This document shows positions 52,750 through 62,397 of a DNA stretch of 64,000 nucleotides, piece after piece. The position numbers and the translations under genes are program-made. The notes below the pieces were generated by a model. The model was not told the DNA's origin. It searched no databases and saw nothing but the letters and a program-made list of their open reading frames with translations. How positions within the stretch are numbered: the stretch's first letter is position 1; every line of letters starts with the position of its first letter. Source of the stretch: Streptomyces sp. Ag109_O5-10 (GTDB taxonomy: Bacteria; Actinomycetota; Actinomycetes; Streptomycetales; Streptomycetaceae); assembly GCF_900105755.1 (NCBI RefSeq), contig NZ_FNTQ01000001.1:992001-1056000 (forward strand), read 5' to 3'.

Positions 52750-53280
52750 CTACCCCAGCAGGGAGGGCAGCAGGGAGTCCAGACCACTCGGCAGCTCGCT
52801 CGGCAGACCGCTGGGCAGGTCACTGGACAGTCCCGAGGGCCACTGCGAAGGGAGTTCGCTCGGCAGGCCGGACGGCAGGCTGCTGGGCAGCCCGCTCGGG
52901 AGGCCGATCGAAGGCCGGGCCGGACCGGAGGGGCTCGGGCTGCTCGCACCGGGTTTCCCGTCGGTCGAGCCGTCGCCGCCGGACACCATCAGGACGACGG
53001 CGGCGACGGCCGCCGCGGCCACCAGCAGGGCCAGAACGGCGATCAACGGGCCCCTGCGCCGGCGGGGCGGTTCCGGTGGAAGTGGTGGCATCCATCCGAC
53101 GGCGGTGGGCGGCTCCTGGTCGCCGGGGGGAGCGCCGAAGCCGGCGTGCGGCTGCGGTGCGAAACCTTCGTCCGGTGGCGGGTCGTAACCCCCGTACGGG
53201 GGCGGGTCGTAGCCCCCGCCGGGCGGCGGAGAGCCGTTCGGCGGGCCGGGCGGTCGTGGCGGTACGGGCGGCATGGCCAT
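52750..53280 (-). CDS. membrane protein with Pro-rich head and LPSx repeat tail
   Basis: A 176-residue protein from ATG 53280. The first 75 residues are Pro/Gly-rich (GGYDPPPYGGYDPPPDEG) and presumably cytoplasmic. A single TM helix follows (GPLIAVLALLVAAAAVAAVVLMVSG). The outer part is a run of LPSG/LPSE/LPSS units from the linker to the stop, ending LDSLLPSLLG. It resembles actinobacterial proteins that pair a Pro-rich cytoplasmic domain with a surface stalk. The function is unknown. It follows xylA on the same strand but beyond a strong terminator. Confidence 0.8.
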   Translation of the reverse strand: MAMPPVPPRPPGPPNGSPPPGGGYDPPPYGGYDPPPDEGFAPQPHAGFGAPPGDQEPPTAVGWMPPLPPEPPRRRRGPLIAVLALLVAAAAVAAVVLMVSGGDGSTDGKPGASSPSPSGPARPSIGLPSGLPSSLPSGLPSELPSQWPSGLSSDLPSGLPSELPSGLDSLLPSLLG

Positions 53281-53422
53281 ACCGCCAAGAGTCACCGCGT
53301 CCCGGTCGCCGCGCGAGCCCGGCTCGGGAGTTGACACGGACTCATGCCACGGACCGCACGATTCCGGAGCATTTCCGGTGCGAACCGGACGTGCGGGCAC
53401 CGGATCCGGGCATCGAAGACGA

Positions 53423-53471
53423 CACGCGCGCGTGAGGGCACCGCTGCGGAAGCGGCCCTCACGCGCGCGTG
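53423..53471 (-). terminator. 17-bp hairpin terminator of xylA
   Basis: CACGCGCGCGTGAGGGC (53423-53439) pairs perfectly with GCCCTCACGCGCGCGTG (53455-53471). The loop itself forms a CCGCT/AGCGG stem. It lies just after the xylA stop at 53477 and is the strongest hairpin of the window. Confidence 0.9.
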
Positions 53472-53476
53472 CGTGC

Positions 53477-54747
<1,271 letters not shown>

Positions 54748-54871
54748 GCCAACGCGTCCCTGGGAAGGGTCACCCTGTCCCCGAAGGACGAAAACCGGGT
54801 CGCGACACCCCGACGAACCGGAAAAACTGCAGGTCAGACACACCGCGAGCCGCGGAAAAAGGGAGAACCCG

Positions 54872-56317
54872 ATGTCAGCAGCCGAGGGTCCGCTCGTCGT
54901 CGGCGTGGACACGTCCACCCAGTCCACCAAGGCGCTGGTCGTCGACGCGTCCACCGGCGAGGTCGTGGCGAGCGGCCAGGCACCGCACACCGTGACCACC
55001 GGTGCGGGCCGGGAGAGCGATCCGCGCCAGTGGTGGGACGCGCTGTGCGAGGCGCTGCGCCAGTGCGGGGACGCCGCGCACGAGGCGGCGGCCGTGTCGA
55101 TCGGCGGGCAGCAGCACGGTCTGGTCACCCTGGACGAGCACGGGGAGCCGGTGCGGCCCGCGCTGCTCTGGAACGACGTCCGCTCGGCGCCGCAGGCGCA
55201 GCGGCTCGTCGAGGAGCTGGGCGGCCCGAAGGCCTGGGCGGAGCGCACCGGCAGTGTGCCGGGCGCCTCGTTCACGGTCACCAAGTGGGCCTGGCTGGCC
55301 GAGCACGAGCCGGAGGCGGTCCGGGCGACCAGGGCGGTCCGGCTCCCCCACGACTACCTCACCGAGCGGCTGACCGGGCTGGGCACGACCGACCGGGGTG
55401 ACGCCTCCGGCACCGGCTGGTGGGCGTCGGCGACCGAGGCGTACGACCCGGAGACCCTCGCCCACGTGGGCCTGGACCCGGCGCTCCTGCCCCGGGTGGT
55501 CCGGCCCGGCGAGGTGGCCGGCACCGTCCGGGACAGCCACGACCTGCCGTTCTCCAAGGGCACCCTGGTGGCGCCCGGCACCGGTGACAACGCGGCGGCC
55601 GCGCTGGGGCTCGGGCTGCTTCCGGGCACCCCCGTGCTGAGCCTCGGCACCTCCGGCACGGTGTACGCGGTCTCCAGGCACCGCCCCGCGGACCCGACCG
55701 GCACGGTGGCGGGCTTCGCCGACGCGCACGGCGACTGGCTGCCGCTCGCCTGCACCCTGAACTGCACGCTCGCGGTCGACCGCGTCGCGGCACTGCTCGG
55801 CCTGGACCGCGAGGCCGTCGAGCCCGGCACCTCGGTGACCCTCCTGCCCTACCTGGACGGCGAGCGCACCCCGAACCTGCCCAACGCCTCCGGACTGCTG
55901 CACGGCCTGCGCCACGACACCACGGCCGGCCAGCTCCTCCAGGCCGCCTACGACGGCGCCGTGCACGCCCTGCTGGGCGCCCTGGACCTGGTGCTCGACG
56001 AGGACGCCGACCGGACCAGCCCGTTGCTGCTGATCGGCGGCGGCGCCCGGGGCCGGGCCTGGCAGGAGACGGTACGGCGGCTGTCCGGGCGGCCGGTGCA
56101 GGTACCCGAGGCGAAGGAACTGGTCGCCCTCGGCGCCGCCGCGCAGGCGGCCGGGCTGCTCACCGGCGAGGACCCGGCGGCGGTGGCGCGCCGCTGGAAC
56201 ACGGCCGCGGGGCCCGTGCTGGACGCGGTGGAGCGGGACGCGGCGACGCTGTCCAGGATCTCCGGGGTACTCTCCGACGCGGCCCCGCTGCTGGAGCGGG
56301 CGCCGGAGAACGGCTGA
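54872..56317 (+). CDS. xylB: xylulokinase
   Basis: A 481-residue FGGY-family sugar kinase; GGGAGA at 54861-54866 supports ATG 54872. VGVDTSTQSTKALVVD is the N-terminal phosphate-binding motif, SIGGQQHGLVTLD and LLWNDVR mark xylulokinases, GTGDNAAAALGLG has the catalytic aspartate, and LIGGGARGRAWQETVRRL is the second FGGY motif. It phosphorylates D-xylulose to xylulose 5-phosphate for the pentose-phosphate path, completing the XylA step. Confidence 0.97.
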   Translation: MSAAEGPLVVGVDTSTQSTKALVVDASTGEVVASGQAPHTVTTGAGRESDPRQWWDALCEALRQCGDAAHEAAAVSIGGQQHGLVTLDEHGEPVRPALLWNDVRSAPQAQRLVEELGGPKAWAERTGSVPGASFTVTKWAWLAEHEPEAVRATRAVRLPHDYLTERLTGLGTTDRGDASGTGWWASATEAYDPETLAHVGLDPALLPRVVRPGEVAGTVRDSHDLPFSKGTLVAPGTGDNAAAALGLGLLPGTPVLSLGTSGTVYAVSRHRPADPTGTVAGFADAHGDWLPLACTLNCTLAVDRVAALLGLDREAVEPGTSVTLLPYLDGERTPNLPNASGLLHGLRHDTTAGQLLQAAYDGAVHALLGALDLVLDEDADRTSPLLLIGGGARGRAWQETVRRLSGRPVQVPEAKELVALGAAAQAAGLLTGEDPAAVARRWNTAAGPVLDAVERDAATLSRISGVLSDAAPLLERAPENG

Positions 56318-56372
56318 CCGGCGGGGGGACTGCCGGGAGGATTCCATAGGGTCCCAGAGGATTGAGGGAGGC

Positions 56373-57581
56373 ATGACCGCACCGCTGCACGAGGCCCGCC
56401 CGACGGCGAACGGCCGTGCCCTGCCGGACACCCAGCAGGGCATGCGCCGGCGCAACCTGGCGCGCGTGATGCACGCGGTCAGTGCGGAGGGCTCGCTGTC
56501 GCGGGCCGCGGTCGCCTCCCGCATCGGCCTCACCAGAGCGGCCGTGTCGACCCTCGTCGACGAGCTGATCCGCTGGGGGCTCCTGGAGGAACTGGGACCG
56601 GAGCGGCCCAACCGGGTCGGGCGGCCCGGCTCGGCGCTCGCGGTGAGCGGGCACGGTCCGGCCGGTCTCGGGGCGGAGGTCGGGGTCGACCATCTCGCCG
56701 TGTGTGCGGTGGACCTGCGCGGCGAGGTACGCGCGCGGGCCGTGCGGCACGGTGCGAACCGGGGCGGGGATCCGCGCCCGGTGCTCGCGGAGCTGACCGG
56801 CCTGGTCCGGCGGGTCGCGGAGGACGCCGAGCGGCACGGGCTGTGGCCCGCCGGTCTCGCGGTCGCCGTCCCCGGCCTGGTGGCCCGTGACGGACACACG
56901 GTCGTCCACGCCCCGAACCTCGACTGGCACGCCACCGACCTCGCCGCGCTGCTGCCCGCCGGCCTCCCGCTGACGGTGGACAACGAGGCCAACTTCGGCG
57001 CCCTGGCCGAGCTGTGGCTCGGGGACGCGACACCCCAGGACTTCCTGCACGTGTCGGCGGAGATCGGCATCGGCGCCGCCGTCGTCGTGGACGGACAGCT
57101 GCTGCGCGGCAGACGCGGTTTCGCGGGCGAGCTCGGCCATGTGCCGGTCCACCCCGACGGGCCGCCCTGCGCCTGCGGCGGACGCGGGTGCCTGGAGCAG
57201 TACGCCGGCGAGGAGGCGGTGCTGCGCGCGGCCGGGCTCGAATCCCGCGAGGACGCGGTAGGACTGCTCGCACAGCAGGCGGGCGCCGACCACGAGGGCG
57301 TCCGGCGTGCTCTGGAGGACGCCGGTACGGCCCTGGGCATCGCCCTGACCGGCGCCGTCAACCTCCTCGACCCCGAGTCCGTGGTCCTGGGCGGGGCCCT
57401 TGCCGGTCTCGCCCCGTGGCTCCTCCCGTCCCTGCAGGCCGAACTGGCCGACCGCACCACGGGCCCGGCCTGCCCGGTCTCCGTCTCCCGCCTGGGCTCG
57501 GAAGGCCCCCTCCTCGGCGCGGCCCACTCGGTGATCCGTGCCGTCCTGGACGATCCGGCGACCGTGGCCGAGCGGGTCTGA
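56373..57581 (+). CDS. ROK-family regulator of xylose genes (XylR-like)
   Basis: A 402-residue repressor with a winged helix at about residues 25-80 (MRRRNLARVMHAVSAEGSLSRAAVASRIGLTRAAVSTLVDELIRWGLLEE). It is fused to a ROK sugar-binding domain with GRPGS at the junction, GIGIGAAVVVDGQLLRGRRGFAGELGHVPV and the zinc motif CACGGRGC. Such proteins repress xyl genes and are released by D-xylose. The gene follows xylB by 55 bases, probably in the same transcript, giving autoregulation. GAGGGA at 56363 precedes ATG 56373. Confidence 0.93.
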   Translation: MTAPLHEARPTANGRALPDTQQGMRRRNLARVMHAVSAEGSLSRAAVASRIGLTRAAVSTLVDELIRWGLLEELGPERPNRVGRPGSALAVSGHGPAGLGAEVGVDHLAVCAVDLRGEVRARAVRHGANRGGDPRPVLAELTGLVRRVAEDAERHGLWPAGLAVAVPGLVARDGHTVVHAPNLDWHATDLAALLPAGLPLTVDNEANFGALAELWLGDATPQDFLHVSAEIGIGAAVVVDGQLLRGRRGFAGELGHVPVHPDGPPCACGGRGCLEQYAGEEAVLRAAGLESREDAVGLLAQQAGADHEGVRRALEDAGTALGIALTGAVNLLDPESVVLGGALAGLAPWLLPSLQAELADRTTGPACPVSVSRLGSEGPLLGAAHSVIRAVLDDPATVAERV

Positions 57582-57656
57582 CCGAGCCCGCGTGAGGGTC
57601 GCGCCCGCTGCGGCCCGGTGAGGCTCCCGCTCCATTCACCTGCCCGGGTGGCCCGG

Positions 57657-57665
57657 TTGTCCACA
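57657..57665 (+). promoter_or_regulatory. isolated DnaA-box match (TTGTCCACA)
   Basis: TTGTCCACA equals the preferred Streptomyces DnaA box. It lies alone in the 200-base spacer between the ROK gene and the permease. Single boxes can titrate DnaA or occur by chance. Confidence 0.35.
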
Positions 57666-57782
57666 GTCGCCGCTCCGTCCACGGATCACCCGGGGCTCTT
57701 CTGCCCAACCCGCAAGCGCCGTACCGTGATTCACGCGAGGCATCCGCCGGAGCGAGGGCAACACGCACGTCAGGGGGGACGT

Positions 57783-59270
57783 ATGTCGGGAGAGGCGGCC
57801 GCGGGACTGCGGCGGGACGCGGTGGGGTTGCGGGAGGTGCTGTTCCAGAGCGTCACGGCGATGGCGCCTGCCGCCGCTGTCGCCGCGTCCATTCCGGCGG
57901 GGGCGGCGTTCGCCGGTGGCAGCCTGCCGTTGGCGGTGCTGATCGCTCTGGTGGCCTGTCTGTTCACCGCGTCGTGCGTGGCGGAGCTGGCGCGCGAGTT
58001 GCCCGCCGCCGGGTCCGTGGCCACGTACGCGGCGCAGGGGCTGCACCCGGCCGTGGGGTTCCTGGTCGGCTGGGGGTACGTGTTCGTGGAGGCGCTGGTG
58101 CCGCCGTTGCTGCTGCTCCAGCTCGGGTTCACCGCGGCGGGGACCCTGCACGACGAGTGGGCCTCGTACCCGGCCGGCCTGTGGTGGCCGTGGGCGCTGG
58201 CCGGGGCCGCCGTCATCGCCGTCGCCGGGTATCTGGGGGTGCGCGCGTCAGCCCGCTTCGGGACCGTGCTCGGGGTCTTCGAGATCGCGGTGTTCCTCGT
58301 CTTCGCCGGCTGGCTGATCATCCGGGCCGGCGGCCACAACACCCTCTCCGTCTTCGGGACTTCGCACACGGCGGACGGCTATGGAGGGGTCAGCGGGGTC
58401 TTCGCCGGTTCCGTCTACACCGTGCTGGCGTTCGCCGGTTTCGAGGCGGCCGCGCCACTCGCCGAGGAGACCCGCGACCCGCGCCGCACCATGCACCGCG
58501 CGGTGCTCGGCGCGGCCTTGGGGATCGGCCTGTTCTACGTGGTGACCACCTACGCCATGACCGTGTACTTCGGCCCCGGCCGGTTCGCCTCCTTCGGGGC
58601 GGCGGGCGAGGCGTCCTGGCAGGGCGTCGCCCGGGCCTCCTTCGGGCTCTTCTGGGTGCTGGTGTTCCTCGCCGTCGTCAACTCGACGATCGCCAACGCC
58701 AACGCCTGCGCCACCGTCTCCACGCGGACGGCCTTCGCACTGGCCCGCATCCGGGTCCTGCCGCGTGTCCTGGCCACACTCCACCCTCGGTACCGCTCCC
58801 CCGCGGCCGGCATCGCGGTCCAGACGGCCGTGGCGGTCGGCGCGGTGCTGGGGCTGGGCTTCGGCTACGACCCGGTGACCGCGTTCCTGCTGCTGGCCAC
58901 GGTGATCGTCACGGTCGTCATCGGCGTCTACATGGTCGTCAACCTCGCCTGCGCAGGCTACTTCCTGCGCCGCGGCCGCCCGTCCCTCAAGCCGGTACGG
59001 CACCTGCTCCTCCCGCTGCTGGGCATCGTGGCGTTCGTCCCCGCCCTGCTCACCGCGGCCGGGCTGCCCGTCTTCGACTTCGTGACGAAGCTGACCGCCC
59101 CGGTGTCGTACGCCGGTCCGGTGGTCGCGGTGTGGATGGCGACCGGAGTGGTCGTCCTGCTGGTGCTGGTCCGGCGTCACCCCGATCGCATAGCCGAGAC
59201 TGCGAGGGTCCACCTCGAAGACGACGCCCCTGACATCGTCACCGCACAGAACGGAGCACGACCGCGATGA
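57783..59270 (+). CDS. APC-family amino acid/amine permease
   Basis: A 495-residue membrane protein with about 12 TM helices. ATG 57783 follows AGGGGGG. LREVLFQSVTAMAPAAAVAASIPAGAAFAGGSLPLAVLIALVACLFTASCVAELARELPAAGSVATY is the typical APC TM1-TM2 with the substrate loop, and AFAGFEAAAPLAEETRDPRRTMHRAV is the conserved TM6 region. The cytoplasmic acetamidase/formamidase begins inside its last codons (ATGA), so transport and amide hydrolysis are linked. The substrate is probably an amide, amine or amino acid. Confidence 0.92.
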   Translation: MSGEAAAGLRRDAVGLREVLFQSVTAMAPAAAVAASIPAGAAFAGGSLPLAVLIALVACLFTASCVAELARELPAAGSVATYAAQGLHPAVGFLVGWGYVFVEALVPPLLLLQLGFTAAGTLHDEWASYPAGLWWPWALAGAAVIAVAGYLGVRASARFGTVLGVFEIAVFLVFAGWLIIRAGGHNTLSVFGTSHTADGYGGVSGVFAGSVYTVLAFAGFEAAAPLAEETRDPRRTMHRAVLGAALGIGLFYVVTTYAMTVYFGPGRFASFGAAGEASWQGVARASFGLFWVLVFLAVVNSTIANANACATVSTRTAFALARIRVLPRVLATLHPRYRSPAAGIAVQTAVAVGAVLGLGFGYDPVTAFLLLATVIVTVVIGVYMVVNLACAGYFLRRGRPSLKPVRHLLLPLLGIVAFVPALLTAAGLPVFDFVTKLTAPVSYAGPVVAVWMATGVVVLLVLVRRHPDRIAETARVHLEDDAPDIVTAQNGARPR

Positions 59271-60280
59271 GCGACCCCCGGATCCTCACCGTCCGGCCCG
59301 GACCGGACGACTACGCCTGGACGTTCGGCGGGGCGCCGCCGGTGGCGCGGATCGCGCCCGGCACGGTCCTCGACCTCTACACGGAGGACTGCTTCGCCGG
59401 CCGGGTGCGGTCGGAGAAGGACCTGGTGTCCGAGGTCTGCGAGTTCCCGTTCCTCAACCCGCAGACCGGCCCCTTCCACATCGAGGGCGCGGAGCCCGGG
59501 GACACCGTCGCCGTGCACTTCGTGTCGATCGAACCGGCCCGGGACTGGGCGGCTTCCACGACCGTCCCCCTGTTCGGGGCGCTCACCTCGACGCACACCA
59601 CCGCCACGCTCCAGCCGCCGCTGCCGGAGACGGTCTGGATCTGGCAGCTGGACCGCGCCCGGCGCACGGCCCTGTTCCGGGCCCACGAGGGCGGCATCGA
59701 GCTGGAGCTGCCGATGGACCCGATGCACGGCACCGTCGGGGTGGCCCCCGCGAACCTGGAGGTGCGCTCGGCCCTGGTGCCGGACGCGCACGGCGGGAAC
59801 ATGGACACGCCCGAGATGCGGGCCGGCGTCACCTGCTACCTCGGGGTCAACGTCGAGGGCGCGCTGCTCAGCCTGGGCGACGGCCACGCCCGGCAGGGCG
59901 AGGGCGAGACCTGCGGGGTGGCCGTGGAGTGCGCGATGAACACCGTCGTGATCGTGGAGCTGCTGAAGGGGATCGCGACGCCGTGGCCCCGGCTGGAGTC
60001 GGACACCCACATCGTCTCGACGGGATCGGCACGTCCGCTGGAGGACGCCTTCCGGATTTCGCAGCTCGACCTGGTGCAGTGGCTGGTGCGCGACTACGGG
60101 TTCGGCGAACTCGACGCGTACCAGTACGCAACCCAGACGGTGGAATCGCCGTTGGCCAACGTGTGCGACACCAACTACACGTGTGTGGCCAAGCTCCGCA
60201 AGGAGTGGCTGCCCGCGCGCGAGACTTACCGCGGACTGCATGCGCGACTGCGCGAGACGGCGGCGGCCCTGCGCCGCTGA
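59267..60280 (+). CDS. acetamidase/formamidase family protein
   Basis: A 337-residue FmdA/AmdA-type hydrolase coupled to the permease by an ATGA overlap. The start PGPDDYAWTFGGAPPVARIAPGTVLDLYTEDCFAGRVRS and the middle PMDPMHGTVGVAPANLEVRSALVPDAHGGNMDTPEM, GDGHARQGEGETCGVAVE are diagnostic; the glycine-rich HGGNMD loop borders the active site. It should hydrolyse formamide or short aliphatic amides to acid and ammonia for nitrogen supply. No regulator is directly attached. Confidence 0.93.
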   Translation: MSDPRILTVRPGPDDYAWTFGGAPPVARIAPGTVLDLYTEDCFAGRVRSEKDLVSEVCEFPFLNPQTGPFHIEGAEPGDTVAVHFVSIEPARDWAASTTVPLFGALTSTHTTATLQPPLPETVWIWQLDRARRTALFRAHEGGIELELPMDPMHGTVGVAPANLEVRSALVPDAHGGNMDTPEMRAGVTCYLGVNVEGALLSLGDGHARQGEGETCGVAVECAMNTVVIVELLKGIATPWPRLESDTHIVSTGSARPLEDAFRISQLDLVQWLVRDYGFGELDAYQYATQTVESPLANVCDTNYTCVAKLRKEWLPARETYRGLHARLRETAAALRR

Positions 60281-60332
60281 CCGCCCTCGACTCCCCCGTG
60301 CTTCGAGCACGCTTCCGAAAGGCACCCCAGCC

Positions 60333-60935
60333 ATGGACCGGGCACGACCGCTCCCCAGCAGGCGACGGCTCCTGAAGGGCGCGGCCCTCGCCGCCGTCCC
60401 GTACGCGCTGCTCCCCGCGGGCCGGGCGGGCGCGCAGACCGGGGTCGTCGACTATCCGTCGGCCGAGTGGCAGGCGGCGAGCAGCGAGAACCGGACACCG
60501 GCCCTGCGCCCCGACGAGTACACGATCGACCGGGTGATCATCCATGTCACTCAGCAGGCGTACGCCGGCACGCTGTCCATCTTCCAGAACCCGAAGAAGC
60601 GGGTGTCCGCGCACTACCTGGTCCGCTCGGCCGACGGGCATGTCGCGCAGTGCGTGCGGGAGACCGACGTGGCCTGGCACGCGGGGAACTGGGACTACAA
60701 CACGCGGAGCATCGGCATCGAGCACGAGGGCTGGGTGGACAGACCGGAGTACTTCACCGACGCCCTCTACCGCGAGTCGGCGCGGCTGACCGCGTCGATC
60801 TGCGAGAGGTACGGCATCCCGAAGGACCGGGAGCACGTCATCGGGCATGTCGAGGTGCCGGGAACCGACCACACCGATCCGGGCAGGCACTGGGACTGGG
60901 TCCGCTACCTGAGGCTGGTGGGACAGGCCGGGTGA
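60333..60935 (+). CDS. Tat-exported N-acetylmuramoyl-L-alanine amidase
   Basis: A 200-residue small amidase. SRRRLLKGAALAAVPYALLPAGRAGAQ is a twin-arginine signal. The mature part is one amidase_2/PGRP domain: IIHVTQQ, SAHYLVRSADGHVAQCVRETDVAWHAGNWDYNTRSIGIEHEGW, HVIGHVEVPGTDHTDPG, with the zinc His/His/Asp residues. It has no wall-binding module, unlike the larger amidase at 27.5 kb. It trims peptidoglycan outside the membrane. It starts 53 bases after the formamidase stop, so co-transcription is possible. Confidence 0.93.
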   Translation: MDRARPLPSRRRLLKGAALAAVPYALLPAGRAGAQTGVVDYPSAEWQAASSENRTPALRPDEYTIDRVIIHVTQQAYAGTLSIFQNPKKRVSAHYLVRSADGHVAQCVRETDVAWHAGNWDYNTRSIGIEHEGWVDRPEYFTDALYRESARLTASICERYGIPKDREHVIGHVEVPGTDHTDPGRHWDWVRYLRLVGQAG

Positions 60936-61038
60936 GGCCGGCGGGCTCGGTCCGCGGAGGGAGGCCGGTCGAAACGGTTGTCGGCGCGAACACCCCGCAT
61001 GACGATGTCCCCAGCCGCATCGCCGTCGGGAGGCCGAG

Positions 61039-62295
61039 TTGACCGATCCCTGGGTGGCCCTGGAGCCGGGGTCCGACCCTGCCGAGCGCGCCCGGGTGCT
61101 GCGCCGGGCGCACGAGACGTTCACCACGGCCGGTACCGTGCCGCGCCCGGTGCGGTCCGTGGTCGCCGAGTCGTGGCGGCGTTCCGCGCGGGCCGGGGTG
61201 GGGCCGGACGGCGCGGCGCGCGTGGAGCTGACGGACGGTGACCTCGGGGCGTACCGGGCGGAGCATCCCCTGGCCCGGGTGATGCCGCTGTTCCGGGAGC
61301 TGATGGGCACGTTCGCGGCGGACGGCGAGCATCTGCTCGCGGTGTGCGACGCGGACAGCACGCTGCTGTGGGTCGAGGGGCATCCGGCGACCCGGCGGCG
61401 GGCGGACCGGATGAACTTCGTGCCGGGCGCGCGCTGGTCGGAGACCGCGGTCGGGACCAACGCGCCGGGGACGGCGGTGGCCGTGGACCGGCCGGTGCAG
61501 GTGTTCGCGGCGGAGCACTTCATCCGCCGGGTGCAGCCGTGGACGTGCGCGGCGGCCCCGGTGCACGATCCGCGCACCGGGCGGGTGCTGGGCGCGGTCG
61601 ACATCACCGGCGGCGACCGGCTGGCCCATCCGCACAGCCTGGGCTTCGTGCAGGCGGTGGCGCGGGCCGCCGAGGCGCAGCTGGCGCTGCTCGATCCGCC
61701 GGCGCCGGCCGACGAGGCGCCCGCGCTGACGGCGCTCGGCCGGGACGAGGCCGAGCTCCGGCTGGACGGCGGCCGGATCCGGCTCGGCCGCCGGCACAGC
61801 GAGCTGCTGGTGCTGCTGTCCCGTCACCCGGAGGGACTGACCGGCGCCGAACTGCTGTGCGCGCTGTACGAGGACGAGTCGGTGACGCCGGTGACGCTGC
61901 GGGCGGAACTGGTCCGGCTGCGCCGGCTGCTGGGGCCGGGGCTGCTCGCCTCCCGTCCGTACCGGCTGGCCGCGCCGGTCGAGTCGGACGCCGGTGTGGT
62001 GCAGCGGCGGCTGGAGGCGGGCGCGGTGACGGCCGCCGTAGGGGCGTACACCGGTCCGTTGCTGCCGGGTTCGCAGGCACCCGCGGTCGTGCGGCTCAGA
62101 CAGCGGCTGGCGGACGGGCTGCGGGCCGCGCTGATCGGATGTCAGGACCCCGACCTGCTGGCGGAGTGGGCGCACGCCCCGTGGGGCGAGGACGACGTCG
62201 AGGTGTGGCGGGCGCTGGCCGCGGTGCGGCCGACGGCGGTCGTACGGTCCCGGCTGGCGGCCCTGGAGGCGGAGCTGACGGCACCGGCCGGCTGA
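61039..62295 (+). CDS. GAF-domain regulator with winged-helix DNA-binding part
   Basis: A 418-residue regulator from TTG 61039, chosen because GGGAGG at 61028-61033 is ideally spaced. Residues 60-200 form a GAF sensor like those of AcoR-type activators (NFVPGARWSETAVGTNAPGTAVAVDRPVQVFAAEHFIRRVQPWTCAAAPVHDPRTGRVLGAVDITG). Instead of the sigma-54 ATPase domain, it carries an OmpR/SARP-like winged helix at about 235-315 (IRLGRRHSELLVLLSRHPEGLTGAELLCALYEDESVTPVTLRAELVRLRRLLG). It lies directly upstream of the aldehyde dehydrogenase gene and is the obvious regulator of it. Confidence 0.9.
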   Translation: MTDPWVALEPGSDPAERARVLRRAHETFTTAGTVPRPVRSVVAESWRRSARAGVGPDGAARVELTDGDLGAYRAEHPLARVMPLFRELMGTFAADGEHLLAVCDADSTLLWVEGHPATRRRADRMNFVPGARWSETAVGTNAPGTAVAVDRPVQVFAAEHFIRRVQPWTCAAAPVHDPRTGRVLGAVDITGGDRLAHPHSLGFVQAVARAAEAQLALLDPPAPADEAPALTALGRDEAELRLDGGRIRLGRRHSELLVLLSRHPEGLTGAELLCALYEDESVTPVTLRAELVRLRRLLGPGLLASRPYRLAAPVESDAGVVQRRLEAGAVTAAVGAYTGPLLPGSQAPAVVRLRQRLADGLRAALIGCQDPDLLAEWAHAPWGEDDVEVWRALAAVRPTAVVRSRLAALEAELTAPAG

Positions 62296-62309
62296 CCCGG
62301 GTCTGCGGC

Positions 62310-62373
62310 GCAACGTGTTCGCAACGTCCGCTCCCCTAGCCTCCGCGCCGGGAGCTGCCCGACGGCGGGCAGC
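62310..62373 (+). promoter_or_regulatory. aldehyde dehydrogenase leader: direct repeat and hairpin
   Basis: GCAACGT at 62310-62316 and 62321-62327 (11-bp spacing, same helical face) precede TAGCCT (62337-62342), a usable -10. An 8-bp perfect hairpin (62354-62361 with 62366-62373, loop ACGG) follows in the leader before AAGGAGG. The repeats are the best candidate operator for the GAF regulator. Confidence 0.5.
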
Positions 62374-62397
62374 GCATCTGCAAGGAGGCAGGCCACC

